Shown here: positions 11,265-21,448 of the stretch, piece after piece
Layout: every line of letters begins with the position of its first letter
Numbering within the stretch: position 1 is the first letter of the stretch
The notes under the pieces: model-generated
The model's input: only the letters and a program-made list of their open reading frames with translations
What the model was told of the DNA's origin: nothing
Databases searched by the model: none
From: Adiantum capillus-veneris
Lineage: Eukaryota; Streptophyta; Polypodiopsida; Polypodiales; Pteridaceae
Assembly (NCBI GenBank): GCA_014529385.2
Contig: CM043960.1
Location: 77,058,910 to 77,122,909 of the forward strand
DNA length: 64,000 bases
Direction: 5' to 3'
Position numbers and translations under genes: made by a program

Positions 11265-13538
11265 TCAACGCCGATTGGTTTGGCGAATGGTATGGAGTCT
11301 ACGTTGATCTCCTTTTGTGAAATCCATTGCACCAGCTTTGCAAGTTTGTAGATTGTGTTACGGATGTCGAGAGACAAACATCCCTCAATGGCAATCGGTA
11401 AAATAAACTGTAAAGTATGTGCAACAATGATATTAAAGTCCACATTTTATGCAATGATATTAAAGTCCACTATGAACGTACCTGACACATTTTATGCCAA
11501 TCGTGTGACTTCAAACCGGTAAGCTTTCCTTCTTTAGTAAAACACGTTCGGAGCGAGTGCATTACGCCAGTGGGGGTCCGCAAAGATCGAATGGTCTCTT
11601 TTACTTTGCGTTCTTGGGCTCCTGTGAAAATCCATGGTGCTTTAGGGAGTTTTATCGATCCATCAGACGCTGTTTGCGGCCAATATTGCTCCATACGATC
11701 CACATTTCTAAGGTCAACTCTGGCTCCCAAAGTATCTTTCTTGCCGGTCAGATGGTCCCATAGTAGATTACCCACATTCTTGAATATGTGCATTGGATCG
11801 AGCAAGTGATTGATCATGAGTCGGGGCCAGTATGGTAACTCGTACCATAGAGATAGTCTCTTCATCCCTGGAGGCAATCCGTCATCGCACATCTCCTTCT
11901 GCTCTAACCATGCTTGTGCAGACATCCTTGGTGGCTCTCTTCCCAAAAAGCCGTCACGTAACACATGATTCTCTGGAAGATACGCTTGATGACCTTCGTA
12001 GATTTGCTTCTTCAGTGAGGGCGCCCTACGTGCATTCAGTCTAGGTCCACATGTGACACATGCTCTGTATCCGCTTGTTTGAAGCCCTGCATGTATACAC
12101 ATGATAATAGATCAACTATGGGAAAAAACAAGATTTACAGTGTCTGAGTGAGGAGTGTCAATAGATCACCTGAGCATTTTGTTAGCCCGGGATAGTCATG
12201 CATGGTCCACATTAGAATGCCTCTGATCAAAGCATTCCGTCGTCTTGTGTGTCGGCTCATATGCACCACCTCTATGCCAATCCACAATTGTTGTAGCTCT
12301 TCCAATAGTGGACGAAGATACACATCCATATTCTCCACTTTATATCGCCCTGGCACAATCAAGCTTAGCCATAGGTGCCCCTTCTTCATAGTCAACCACG
12401 GGGGAATGTTGTAGTTGACGATGACAACGGGCCATACACTGTAAGATGTTGATCTTTGACCAAATGGATTTACGCCATCCATAGCCAGGCCTAAGCGCAA
12501 ATTTTGAGCTTCCCTGGCAAAATCCGACCATGTTCCATCTATATATTTCCAGGCTGCGCAATCTGCAGGAATTCGTAGCACACCATCCGAAGATTTATTC
12601 TCCTCATGCCATGATGCTAGGGCGGCCATGGACTTACATTCTAAGAAATGCTTGATGCGAGGAAGTAGAGGAAAATGTCGCAAAACCTTTTGTGGAATTT
12701 TTGTCCCGTGGAGATTTACTCGATATCTTTCGGAATCACATTTCGGACACTTCTCCATGTCTATGTATTCCCCTCTGAAAAGAATGCAGTCATTAGGACA
12801 AGCGTGGATAGAATTGTAATCCATCCCCAAGTTTCGCAAAATCTTTCTTGCTTCATCTCGAGAATCTGGCATCATATTGTCAGCTTGTAGTATGTGCACT
12901 TTAAGCAATCTACACAACATAAAAATACGATACAGTCGTGTAAAAATCTATCAGATCATTATACATTTAGAGTTTTATTAAAGTAAACTAATTGTAATAG
13001 ATCACCTGAAAAGCGCTGTGAGGCTAGTGTCACTCCATCCAAACTTTGCCTGCATGTTGAGAAGAACCAGGAGTGCTTTCAATCTAAACATACGTGCTCC
13101 ATTATACAATGGCGTATCGGCTTCACTTTTCATATCATCATAGATAAGCCTTTCTGAATCCATGATCGTCTCGATCATTTCATCAATCTCGGGCTCAAAC
13201 ATTGCCTCGTTGGGAATGTGCTCTGCATGATCATCCCCCGAGCTGTCAGAGGCTACATCTTGAGGCCTCACATATGCTGCTTGACCAAAGCGCCTGCGAA
13301 CGCGTCTATTGGGTTGCAAGATTGCTGCTTGTTGGCCAGCGTCAGAGTCCGACGAGTTATAATTAGCAACAACTCGATGTATAATAGATGGATTGAACTC
13401 GCCAAATTCGCAAACGTGCTGCAAAGAAACACGTCTTGTCCGTCGCACAGCATGCTTGCATTGATTACAAGGACATAAGACCCTCGTTGAGAGATAGGTG
13501 TTTCGGTTGGACGGTCCCACATCCTCGTCACTACTCAT
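11240..13538 (-). CDS. tnp2-like: TNP2-type CACTA transposase, C-terminally truncated
   Basis: A four-exon model: 13538-13006, 12909-12170, 12086-11482 and 11407-11240. All introns have GT/AG ends and the phases are consistent, giving an uninterrupted 681-residue frame. The N-terminus carries a Cys/His-rich transposase-associated motif (LCPCNQCKH). Exon 2 has the tnp2 signature: HACPNDCILFRGEY, CPKC, then LGLAMDGVNPFG and SYSVWPVVIVNYNIPPW. Joining exons 2 and 3 restores LTKCSGLQTSGYRACVTCGP, the family's conserved motif before a CxxC. Exon 3 contains LPYWPRLMINHLLDPMHI and ends LKSHDWHKMCQ; exon 4 resumes FILPIAIEGCL. The stop after ETILTLV comes where related proteins continue with a PPSFFD-type C-terminal domain, so several hundred residues appear deleted. 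The protein is probably not sufficient for transposition. Confidence 0.85.
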
Positions 13539-13969
13539 AATGAGGATAAAAATCTTATAACCTGGACAACAAATTTAATATTCTATTGGCATTCTTCATC
13601 TTATCTCTCTCTCTCTCTCTACCTCACATTCTCTAGTCATGTCCAATCCCCGCACACCTCGGTCTAGAGGTGCACGGAGATCAGAACCACCGGGTTATAA
13701 TCTCGTCTTTATTGGTCAATACCTATATTTGTGGGTACAAGAAATCTACAGACCCACGTCTACATGATACTACATGTAGTGGACAAAACCCCTTTGCCTC
13801 TTCTCTAGCTATAGCACTTCACAGTATCTTAACATCTTTTCACAGTAGATCTTTTCACTGTTCGTCTAACTCTAAACCCTAAACCGTAAGTAATTCTTGC
13901 GTGGACTCGATCTAACGTAAGTAAGCGTAAATCTAAATAAACGTAAATCTAACTAAAAATAAACCTAAA

Positions 13970-14053
13970 TCTAATTTAACGTAAGTCTACATCTAACCTA
14001 ATCTTTAACGTCTTTTGGGATAGTTTCCTACGATGTTAAAACTCTCTTCTTCT

Positions 14054-14086
<33 letters not shown>

Positions 14087-14775
14087 ACCTAAATAAACCT
14101 AAGTCTAATCTAATATAACATAAATATAAATCTAACGTAAATTATGTTATATTAAAAACAAAGAACTAAACTAACAGGGATTATAAGAACCTTAAAACTG
14201 ATTTAACACATAATTTTTCACATAACTCGGCAAGAGTTGGCATTTTCATCACTAAAGATGTGAGAGTTATCTTCCGACGGTGACGCTGCTTCATCTCCAT
14301 CCACATCTGACAATAGCAATTGGCCCTTTGGACCGTTCTTGCTCTTGTTACTAACTTTGAAGTTGCGGTTGAATGACTAGAGGTTGTCTAGATGGTCATT
14401 GTCGGGGATGTAGTGACTCTTGCCGCCCTGAAGATTCACCTTCTTCCCTATCTTCTGAAGACATTTCACCAGTACTTTTGGATCGACGGACCCACCATGA
14501 GTGAAGGCAGAAATACCTTATATTCCATTGAGGGCTTTCTTCACCCGCTTCATGCAGGCATCGTAGTCTATGGAGACCTAAATCTAATCTAATATAACGA
14601 AAATCTAAATCTAGCGTAAATAAACGTAAATCTAACTAAAAATAAACCTAAATCTAATCTAATTTAACTTAAATAAACCTAAATATAATTTAACGTAAGT
14701 CTACATCTAACCTAATCTTTAACGTCTTTTAGGATAGTTTCCTACGACGTTATAACTCTCTTCTTCTTGTGTGTG
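13970..14775. repeat. direct repeats flanking the captured fragment in the CACTA element
   Basis: A block containing ACGTAAGTCTACATCTAACC, then TAACGTCTTTTGGGATAG and a TG-rich end, occurs at about 13970-14065 and again at 14681-14775 with few differences. Degenerate TAAACCTAAATCTAA-type repeats border both copies. The HMA-like fragment lies between them. Confidence 0.8.
14195..14595 (-). pseudogene. captured heavy-metal-associated (HMA) domain gene fragment
   Basis: Minus-strand translation gives VSIDYDACMKRVKKALNGI, a stop, then GISAFTHGG, SVDPKVLVKCLQKIGKKVNL and, after a few more residues, KSHYIPDNDHLDNL. The order valine-rich strand, CxxC-like loop, KRVKKAL helix, then VDPKVLVKxLQKxGKK matches the HMA domain of plant metallochaperone-like (HIPP-type) proteins. 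The metal-binding CxxC is reduced to YDAC, and stops occur at two places (after NGI and after LDNL), so it is non-functional. It continues toward 14195 as a Ser/Lys/Asp-rich tail. It lies inside the CACTA element, between direct repeats, and has no relation to transposase families. It is best read as a transduplicated host gene piece. Confidence 0.6.
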
Positions 14776-14980
14776 TGCGCGTGTGTGGATGTGTGTGCCA
14801 ATAAAAAGAGATAAATGGTATAACCTTTCTATCACCCATGCCAAGTATGATAGATTGGTTATGCCATTTCCCTCTTGAATAATAGGTCTTGAGTTCAACT
14901 CCTCGTCGGCTAGATCTTTAGGTCTTTTAATTTTAATTAGTTTCCTACGACGTTAAATTAGTTTCTCTCTCTTTCTCTCT

Positions 14981-15185
14981 CAATGTGTGTGCGTTTTTTG
15001 TTTATGCATGTTTTCTCTCTCTTTTCCTCTCTCAATGTGTGCGTTTTTTGTTTATGCATGTTCTCTCTCTCTTTTCCTCTCTCAATGTGTGCGTTTTTTG
15101 TTTATGCATGCTCTCTCTCTCTTTTTCTCTCTCAATGTGTGTGTGCATTCTTTGTTTATGTATGTGTGTGCGTTTTTGTTTATGT
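14981..15185. repeat. four-copy ~50-bp minisatellite
   Basis: A unit built from CAATGTGTGCG, TTTTTTGTTTATGCATG and a CT-rich run starts near 14981, 15033, 15083 and 15133 (period 50-52 bp). It lies inside the right arm of the CACTA element. Overlapping open frames in three phases are repeat artefacts. Confidence 0.9.
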
Positions 15186-15223
15186 TTGTACTCTCTCTCT
15201 CTCTCTCTCTCTCTCAAAAACAC

Positions 15224-15263
<40 letters not shown>

Positions 15264-15356
15264 GGAGAGAGAAAGAGGGGAAGGGAACATGAGAGTGAGG
15301 AGCGGGAAGGAGCATACCTGGCTCTCCTTCCTCTCCTCGTGTGTGTGTGTGTGGAG

Positions 15357-15402
<46 letters not shown>
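15186..15402. repeat. compound CT/GT/GA microsatellites
   Basis: CT (about 15190-15215), GT (15225-15243), GA (15243-15263) and a second GA run (15362-15402) are interleaved with short unique sequence in the CACTA right arm. Confidence 0.9.
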
Positions 15403-15404
<2 letters not shown>

Positions 15405-15496
15405 GAGCGTTACCTGCTCCTTGCTTGAGGGCGTCGAAAAACTCAGATCTGAGATCTGAGTTTTTGGGTGCTCTCTGCTATTTTTTTTAGCCCAGT

Positions 15497-15556
15497 CGGC
15501 GTCGCTATGAGCGTCGCAAATTTACAAGTAAATTTGCGACGCTCATAGCGACGCCG
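15497..15556. repeat. 29-bp perfect palindrome in CACTA right subterminal region
   Basis: Arms 15497-15525 and 15528-15556 are exact reverse complements around a 2-nt AA centre. Each arm contains two CGTCGC subterminal motifs. It lies about 50 bp inside the right terminus. Confidence 0.92.
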
Positions 15557-15606
15557 GGAATTTTTTTTTTTGAGCATCGCTGTGTGAGCGTCGCTAATAT
15601 GAATAG

Positions 15607-15618
15607 CCTCTTGTAGTG
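15607..15618 (-). repeat. CACTA right terminal inverted repeat
   Basis: CCTCTTGTAGTG is followed directly by the ATT target duplication. Confidence 0.93.
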
Positions 15619-15621
15619 ATT

Positions 15622-16607
15622 CTCAATGCATATGTAGGGGAGAACATTGGTTTGATTTCAACATCACAATGATGCTTGTCAATTAATAAACAAATTAAAA
15701 CGCCTTGTCCTTGGATGTTTTTGAATGTGTCACTTCTCTCACAATCTATATAATAGAAGGATATAGTTAAATGTTTTTGAATGTGTCACAATCTATATAA
15801 TAGAAGGATATAGTTAATAGTGAAAACTACAGTGCAAGAGGTGAACACTCTGAGAGATTGTGGCTGGAGAGGGGAGATGACCAAACAATACAAGTCATGG
15901 GGAAACAATTATGAGTTGATTCCCCATTGTTGTTTGTGGACTACACGAAACCCATGCAGTTTGATACTGATACCTCACCTTGAAAAGGGCACCATTCGGC
16001 TAATCTTGATCAATAGCTACTATTTGACCATCATTCAATTCCACCTCCTGTATAAAAGAAAAGTAACTAAGCTCTAAGAGGTTATTATGTATTGACACAA
16101 AATAAATTTGTTTCCATTATATACAAAATCCCATCTAGATTATTAACATCCCATGCATAATCTGAGAAATCTAGGAATTTTTCAAACTTGCAAGTAAACA
16201 TCATAGTTGTCTTCCTTACGTCCTTGTCATGAAAGCAGTCAACAAATGCATGTAATGCATGGAGATAGTAATCTTACTTGTTGTGATTGGCCTCTCGGGT
16301 CTATTATTGGAGGGAAAAGGGACAAAATAGACTTTGCAAAATCTATCTACAAAACAATGGGCAATTATAAAGGCTGTGGTAAAAGTAGACTTCCCGTTTC
16401 ACCATCACTCTTCTAATGTTTGTGTAGTAGAGAATCTAACCAACTGAGGCATGGAAAGTATGCGAAACACCCATGATGTATTACACTAATTGAGAATCTT
16501 TAATTGTTCAAAGGATAAATATCTGCCAACCATATGCAAAAGACAATGTCATCAATAGATAGAGGAAATGACAAAAACACTTCCATCAGGTCCATGATGC
16601 ACTCACC
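15622..16607. other. unrecognised DNA
   Basis: No gene is recognised. A phrase of about 45 bp containing GAATGTGTCAC and AGAAGGATATAGTTAA is duplicated near 15722-15758 and 15777-15816. Confidence 0.35.
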
Positions 16608-16964
16608 TATGAAGAAACTTTTTCTCCCCCTTGTTGTATGACTACTATTCATTTTCTATTTGCATTGGTAGCCTATTTTAGATGAATTGTACACCAATCA
16701 GATATCATTACTACTTTCTTGAATGGGGACATATTTGAGGAAGTGTTTATGATGCAGCCTCCTGGTTTTTTCAAGAAAGGACAAGAAAAGAAAGTGTGCA
16801 AATGTAAGAAATCCTTGTATGGGTTAAATTAGTCTCCTCATACTTGGTATGATAAAGTTGACACTCATTTGGTTAAACAAGAAGTTTGTAATAGTCAAAC
16901 TAAAAGCACTTTGTATGTCAAATGTGAGGGTGGTGTATATCTCATCATCATTTTGCATGTAAAC
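16608..16964 (+). pseudogene. Ty1/copia reverse transcriptase remnant
   Basis: Translation from 16608 reads YEETFSPPCCMTTIHFLFA, a stop, then VHQSDIITTFLNGDIFEEV and, after a few residues, PPGFFKKGQEKKVCKCKKSLYG, a second stop, and LYVKCEGGVYLIIILHV. This is the RVT_2 core of a copia polyprotein, close to the copia copies at 26.5 kb and 61.5 kb, but with stops. It breaks off within the YVDD catalytic box, exactly where the Helitron-like terminus begins. Confidence 0.85.
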
Positions 16965-16994
16965 TAGCTTACGTGACCCGCCTACGGCGGGTCT
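16965..16994 (-). mobile_element. Helitron-like 3' terminus
   Basis: On the minus strand a hairpin with arms GACCCGCC and GGCGGGTC (loop GTA) is followed by ACGTAAG and then CTAG, with T next. A GC-rich stem some 7-12 nt before CTRR, inserted before T, is the diagnostic Helitron 3' end. The body would extend to higher coordinates, into the PPR fragments. I could not find a convincing 5' TC end. Confidence 0.5.
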
Positions 16995-17091
16995 TTCTTG
17001 CTCTTACCAATGGTACAACGGTAAGGCTTTCAACAGCGACACCGTCTCTGACGGTGCTTAGGCATGCAAACACTATCTGCATAAGCCCTAT

Positions 17092-17094
<3 letters not shown>

Positions 17095-17152
<58 letters not shown>
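17095..17152. repeat. (GA)n microsatellite
   Basis: An uninterrupted GA run of 58 bp beside the PPR pseudogene array. Confidence 0.95.
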
Positions 17153-17153
<1 letters not shown>

Positions 17154-17228
17154 GAAGGGAGGGAGGAATGGAGATGTGCTTGATTCCTTTCTCTCTTGCC
17201 CAGAGCTTCATGACCTTGACCCTTGCCT

Positions 17229-17534
17229 TCAAGATGCAAGTGTATGTGTTTGCATATGGAGAGACACCCTTGCTTTGCATCCACCAAAAATAGCCCAGAG
17301 CTTCTTGGCCCTTTCGAAGGGCATATCTTGCCGCAAAGGAAGATCCTCAAGCACTTTTTTAGCTTTATGAAGTGCACCACATTTGGCATACATATCAACC
17401 AAGGAAGTGCCAAGCACAACTTTTTCTTTCAAAAGCCCTTGAATAACAGTCTCATCATAAATTCTTTTCCCCATATTAGCAGGTTTAAGTGTACATGATC
17501 GCATTTGGCCTTTGCCTTCAAGATGCAAGCACAT
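17229..17534 (-). pseudogene. PPR block
   Basis: Contains MGKRIYDETVIQGLLKEKVV followed directly by LGTSLVDMYAKCGALHKAKK, that is, the helix pair joining two PPR motifs. The following motif is distorted (the expected VSWNALIAGY is missing), and the frame ends in LHMQTHTLAS from a different phase. Confidence 0.8.
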
Positions 17535-17747
17535 GTGATTGCATCAGAGAGACATTCTTGCTTCACATCCGCCTAAAGCTTCTTGGCCCTACCCAAGTTG
17601 GGCATATCCCGAAATCAGTGCATTCCAAGGGACGACATCCCACACAGGAAGCTCCTCAAGAACTTTTTGTGCTTTATGAAGTACACCACATTTGGAATAA
17701 ATGTCAACCAAGGCAGTGCCAAGTATGATGTGTTCTTTCAACTATCA

Positions 17748-18077
17748 CTAACTAACAATATCATCATGAATTATTTTGCCCATATCAACATCTTTTGTAA
17801 TGCCACATGCCTTCAAAGTGCAAGTGTACGTGATTGTAGCTGGATAGATGTCCTCTCTCTGCATCTGCTGAAAACATCCCATACCTTCTTGACCTTGACC
17901 ATGTTGGATGTATCCTACAATCAATGTATTCCATGAGGAAACATTGCGGATATGAAGCTTGTCATGGACCGCATGGCACTTGACATGCATGCTCAACAAT
18001 GTGCTGCCTATGTACGTGTTCTTTTCAAGTAATCCACTATCACAAATATTAGCATGTATCCTACTACCTTGGTACAA
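17748..18077 (-). pseudogene. PPR block, best preserved
   Basis: Roughly one complete P-L-S triplet: IHANICDSGLLEKNTYIGS, TLLSMHVKCHAVHDKL, VSSWNTLIVGYIQHGQGQEG, MQREDIYPATITYTCTLKAC and DVDMGKIIHDDIVS. No internal stop, but there is no start context and the neighbouring blocks are out of frame. Confidence 0.8.
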
Positions 18078-18480
18078 ATCCTTTTTCTTAGTGGTCTTTA
18101 AGTGAGCTCACGAAAGAAAGAGTTATTCTCTTCCCCTCCATGCTTGCTTGTGTAGAAAAAATATATTTTCTTTTTTGGCGTTGCACTACGTTCAGTGCTT
18201 AGAGAGAGAATGAATTGACTCTGTGTGCATACGCATATGCGACTGCATCTGGAGAGACACCCTCATTTTGCATCCATCAAAAACAGCCCAGAGCTTATTG
18301 GCCCTACCCAAGTTGGTCATATCTCACAATCAGTGCATTCCAAGAGATGAGATCCCAAACAAGAATCTCCTCGAGCACTTTTTCTGCTTTGTGAAGTGCA
18401 CCATGTTTTGCATACATGTCGACCAATGCAGTACCAAGCACGAAGTTTTACTTCAGCAACCCCTTACTAACAATATCATT

Positions 18481-18840
18481 CTAAATTCTTTTGCCCATGT
18501 CAGCATCTTCAAAGTGCAAGTGTATGTGACTGCATTTGGAGAGATGTTCTCTCTCTGCATTTGTTGAGATAGCCAGAGCTTCTTGACCCTTACCCTTGCC
18601 TTTACGCTGCAAGCATATGTGATTGTATCTAGAGAGGCACTCTCGCTTTGCATCCGTCGAAAACAACTCAGGGTTTCCTAGCCCTACCCAAGTTGGGGCA
18701 TATCCCACAATTGGTCCATTCCAAGAGACGACATCCCTGATAGGAAGCTCCTTAAGCACTTCCTGTGCGTTATGAAGTGCACCACATTTGGCATACATGT
18801 AGACCAAGGTAGTGCTAGGCACGACCTTTTCTTTCAACAA
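18481..18840 (-). pseudogene. PPR block
   Basis: Reads LKEKVVPSTTLVYMYAKCG, LHNAQEVLKELPIRDVVSWN and GPIVGYAP, then degenerates through a frameshift. The downstream part overlaps another-phase fragment at 18453-18653 with QQMQRENISPNAVTYTCTLK. Confidence 0.8.
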
Positions 18841-19326
18841 CCCCTACTAACGAGTATCATGGTGAATTCTTTTGCCTAAAATTAGCATCTTGTGTAATGC
18901 CACATGCCTTCAAGGTGCAAGTTTACATGATTGCATTTAAAGAGATGCCCTCTCTTTGCATCTATTGAAAATAGCCCAGAGCTTCTTGACCCTAACCCTT
19001 GCCTTCAAGATGCGATCATATGTGATTGCATTTGGAGAGACGCCCTTGCTTTGCATCCACCAAGAATAGTGCAGAGCTTTTTGGCCCTTCCCAAGTTGAG
19101 TGTATCCTGCAATCAATGCATTTCAAGGGATGGCATCTCGAATAGGAAGCTCCTCAAGCAATTTTTGTGCTTTATGAAGTGCACCACATTTGGCATACAT
19201 GTTGATCAAGGCAGTCCAAAACACGACGTTCAATAGCTTATACAGATCCAATCCAATGATCAGAGTTTGAGTTATTTTGCCAACCCCTAATTAAGGTGTC
19301 CGCAACCCATGCCCCGCCCCTTGCCT

Positions 19327-19578
19327 TCAAGATGCAAGCGTATGTGATTGCTCTGGAAAGGATCCCTTGCTTTGCATCGGCCCAAAACAGCCCTGAGCTT
19401 CGTGGGGCTGCCAAAGTTGGGCATATCCCGCAATCAATGCATTCCAACAGACAACATCTCGGACAAGAAGCCATTCAAGCATTTTTTGTGCTTTATGAAG
19501 CGCACCACATTTGGCATACATGTCGATCAAGATAGTGCCATGCCACAACGTTAGATAGCTTTCACGGACCCAATACAA
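19327..19578 (-). pseudogene. PPR block
   Basis: Reads ILIDMYAKCGALHKAQKMLE, LLVRDVVCWNALIAGYAQ and FGPMQSKGSFPEQSHTLAS. Flanked on both sides by the AATTAAGG(T/A)GTCC non-coding phrase seen again near 20050 and 20325. Confidence 0.8.
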
Positions 19579-20420
19579 TGATTAGAGTTTGAATTACTTC
19601 GCCAACCCCTAATTAAAGTGCCCAAAAGTATTGCAATGATCTCAAACTACAATGTTGCATGCAGGTCCTCGTGCAAGTTGTGCATATCCCACAATCAGTG
19701 CATTCCAAGAGACAACATACTGAACAAGAAACTCCTCTTTTATGAAGTTCTTTATGAAGTGCACCACTTTTAGTTAGTATTGGCTCGAATGAGAGAATGA
19801 AAAGGCAACAATGGCCAGCTGAAAATGGCTTGAAGGAGCAAAAGCAAAGATGCTGACAGGGTCTACAATATAGAGAAGGACAGAAAGTAGATAGAGAGTC
19901 TTCGCTTGAGTTGCAAGATCAAGCCGGGTGGCAAAGGGATTGTCTTTGAGTTGCGAGCATGCAACAAGCATGCTTCAGTTGATTGTTGGGCATGAGTTTC
20001 AATAGCTTTCATGAACCCAATCCAATGATCATAATTTGAGTTATTTTGCCAACCCCTAATTAAGGTGTCCACAACCCTGACCCTTGCCTTCAAGACACAA
20101 GCCTCACTTTGCATATGCTTCTTGGCCTTGCCCAAGTTGGGAATATCCCATAGTCAAAAAATTCCAAGAGACAACATCCCAGACGATTAGCTCCTCATGC
20201 ACTTTTTGTGCTTTATGAAGTGCACCACATTTGGCATACATGTCGACCAAGAAGGTGCCAGGAACGACATTAGATAGCTTACATGGACCCAGTCCAATGA
20301 TCAGAGTTTGAATTACTTCACCACCCCCTAATTAAGGTGTCCAAAAGCCCTGCAATCATCTCAAACTACAATGCCGCATGCAAGTCCTGATGCAAGTTGG
20401 GCATATCCCGCAATCGGTAC

Positions 20421-21039
20421 CCCATGTTAATGATAATTTTTAGAAGGTCCCTTTAGTCATGAATATTGTCATTGGCTTCTATTATAGGACAAGAGAAAGG
20501 AGTATTTTTATTCTTGTTTTTACAAGTACCTTTGCAGCTAGATGAAGAGCTATGACTTTGTGTTGAGGGTTAAACTAAGATTCTAAGAAAAATACACTAA
20601 GCAAAGAGGGACTAAGATGGAAGAGTATCAAAGAACTTACCATTGATACAATCCATATTCATAGTTCTCATTGCTGGAAGGATAGAAGAGTAGGCTTTCA
20701 ACTTAAAGAGAAGAAGCTGGTGGTAGGCTTAGGATCTTGAGTCTAAGAAATGAAGTTGTCACCCTTATGTACTTAGTAAGTGGATGAATTTTTATCATGG
20801 TAAAATCTAAGGATTATAAGTTGAGTGCTCTAAGGAGACTTCCTTAGAATAATTAATATGTGGAACTTTTATTACTTAAAATCAAAGGATAACATCATGA
20901 GGTAGATAGAAATCCTGGCAATAACTCTGGAATGGTGGGTGTTCTTGGTATTATGATCCTTTTCATCACATGATTATGTTCTCTAGAAAATATTGAGTCT
21001 TGAGATTCAAGGCAGAAAGAAGAAAAACAATCAATTTAT
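20421..21039. other. unrecognised AT-rich DNA
   Basis: No domain, repeat unit or element end recognised between the PPR array and the second tandem array. Confidence 0.35.
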
Positions 21040-21448
21040 GAAATGACCGTTGATAACTAGTAGCATAAACATCCATGCCATATCAAAATAAGAGAGAATG
21101 AGTTAGATTTGGTGTGAGAAATAAGGCCATTTCACTTAAATGACCTAATCGTTTATACCATTATCTCCATATGAAAGAGTGAACTACTCACACAGAGTTG
21201 AATATGATTAAAATCCAACTCGTATCACCTCTATGTAGAAAAGGGAACATACTGTCACACAAAACTAATATATTCAAGGATAAAATGTTTTCTTTCCCAA
21301 GTTAAAATTATTACAACTTTCAAACTTCTACATAAAATTGAAGTGTTAAGCTATATTCAAATTATAATCACCTACCAATTATATATGCATCACCTTCATC
21401 CTAGCATCACTATTTCCTACAAATAAAACCAAGCTTCAATCACGCTAA

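Larger units (their letters stand above)
9504..15621 (-). mobile_element. CACTA (En/Spm) DNA transposon with TIRs and TSD
   Basis: The element runs 9507-15618 (6112 bp). It starts CACTACAAGAGG, ends CCTCTTGTAGTG (a perfect 12-bp inverted repeat), and is flanked on both sides by ATT (9504-9506 and 15619-15621). A 3-bp duplication and CACTA ends define the superfamily. Subterminal regions are packed with GCGTCGCTAT-type motifs in both orientations, as expected for transposase-binding repeats. Two gene models lie on the minus strand: a TNP2-type transposase (13538-11240) and a second ORF (about 11264-10109). Between the transposase start and the right end are AT-rich repeats, a captured HMA-domain fragment and microsatellites. 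The element is probably non-autonomous because its transposase is truncated. Confidence 0.93.
17170..20420 (-). pseudogene. degenerate PLS-type PPR gene array
   Basis: About nine recurring blocks (roughly 300-bp period, the length of one P-L-S triplet) encode pieces of pentatricopeptide repeats on the minus strand. Recurrent phrases are LVDMYAKCGALHKAQKVLE, RDVVSWNALIAGYAQ and TYACILKARV. The plus-strand landmark TGAAGTGCACCACATTTGG recurs near 17368, 17676, 18770, 19170, 19496 and 20217, with weaker copies elsewhere. PPR proteins are organellar RNA-binding editing or processing factors; here frameshifts and stops break every block, and no start, transit peptide or E/DYW domain is visible. 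From about 19230 on, PPR pieces alternate with a non-coding phrase containing CCCCTAATTAAGGTGTCC, so the locus was reshuffled or reduplicated after decay. Confidence 0.85.

Noticed and set aside
13870-13890. Telomere-like CCCTAAA motif (also near 10071 and 52230)
   Set aside because: Only one or two units in each place, within AT-rich CTAAA-type sequence; no telomeric array.
14981-15185. Four regularly spaced repeats resembling a CRISPR array
   Set aside because: The units are directly adjacent, CT-rich and lack unique spacers; this is a plant minisatellite in a transposon.
17005-17065. A second tRNA-like SINE head (TGGTACAACGGTAAGGC) before the GA tract
   Set aside because: The A-box resemblance is suggestive, but no B box follows at the right distance.
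16689-20440. Resumption of the copia RT at 20422-20450 (CATGTTAATGATAA) as the far side of a Helitron insertion
   Set aside because: Only a few codons resemble the YVDD box and the following sequence does not match RT, so it is probably chance.
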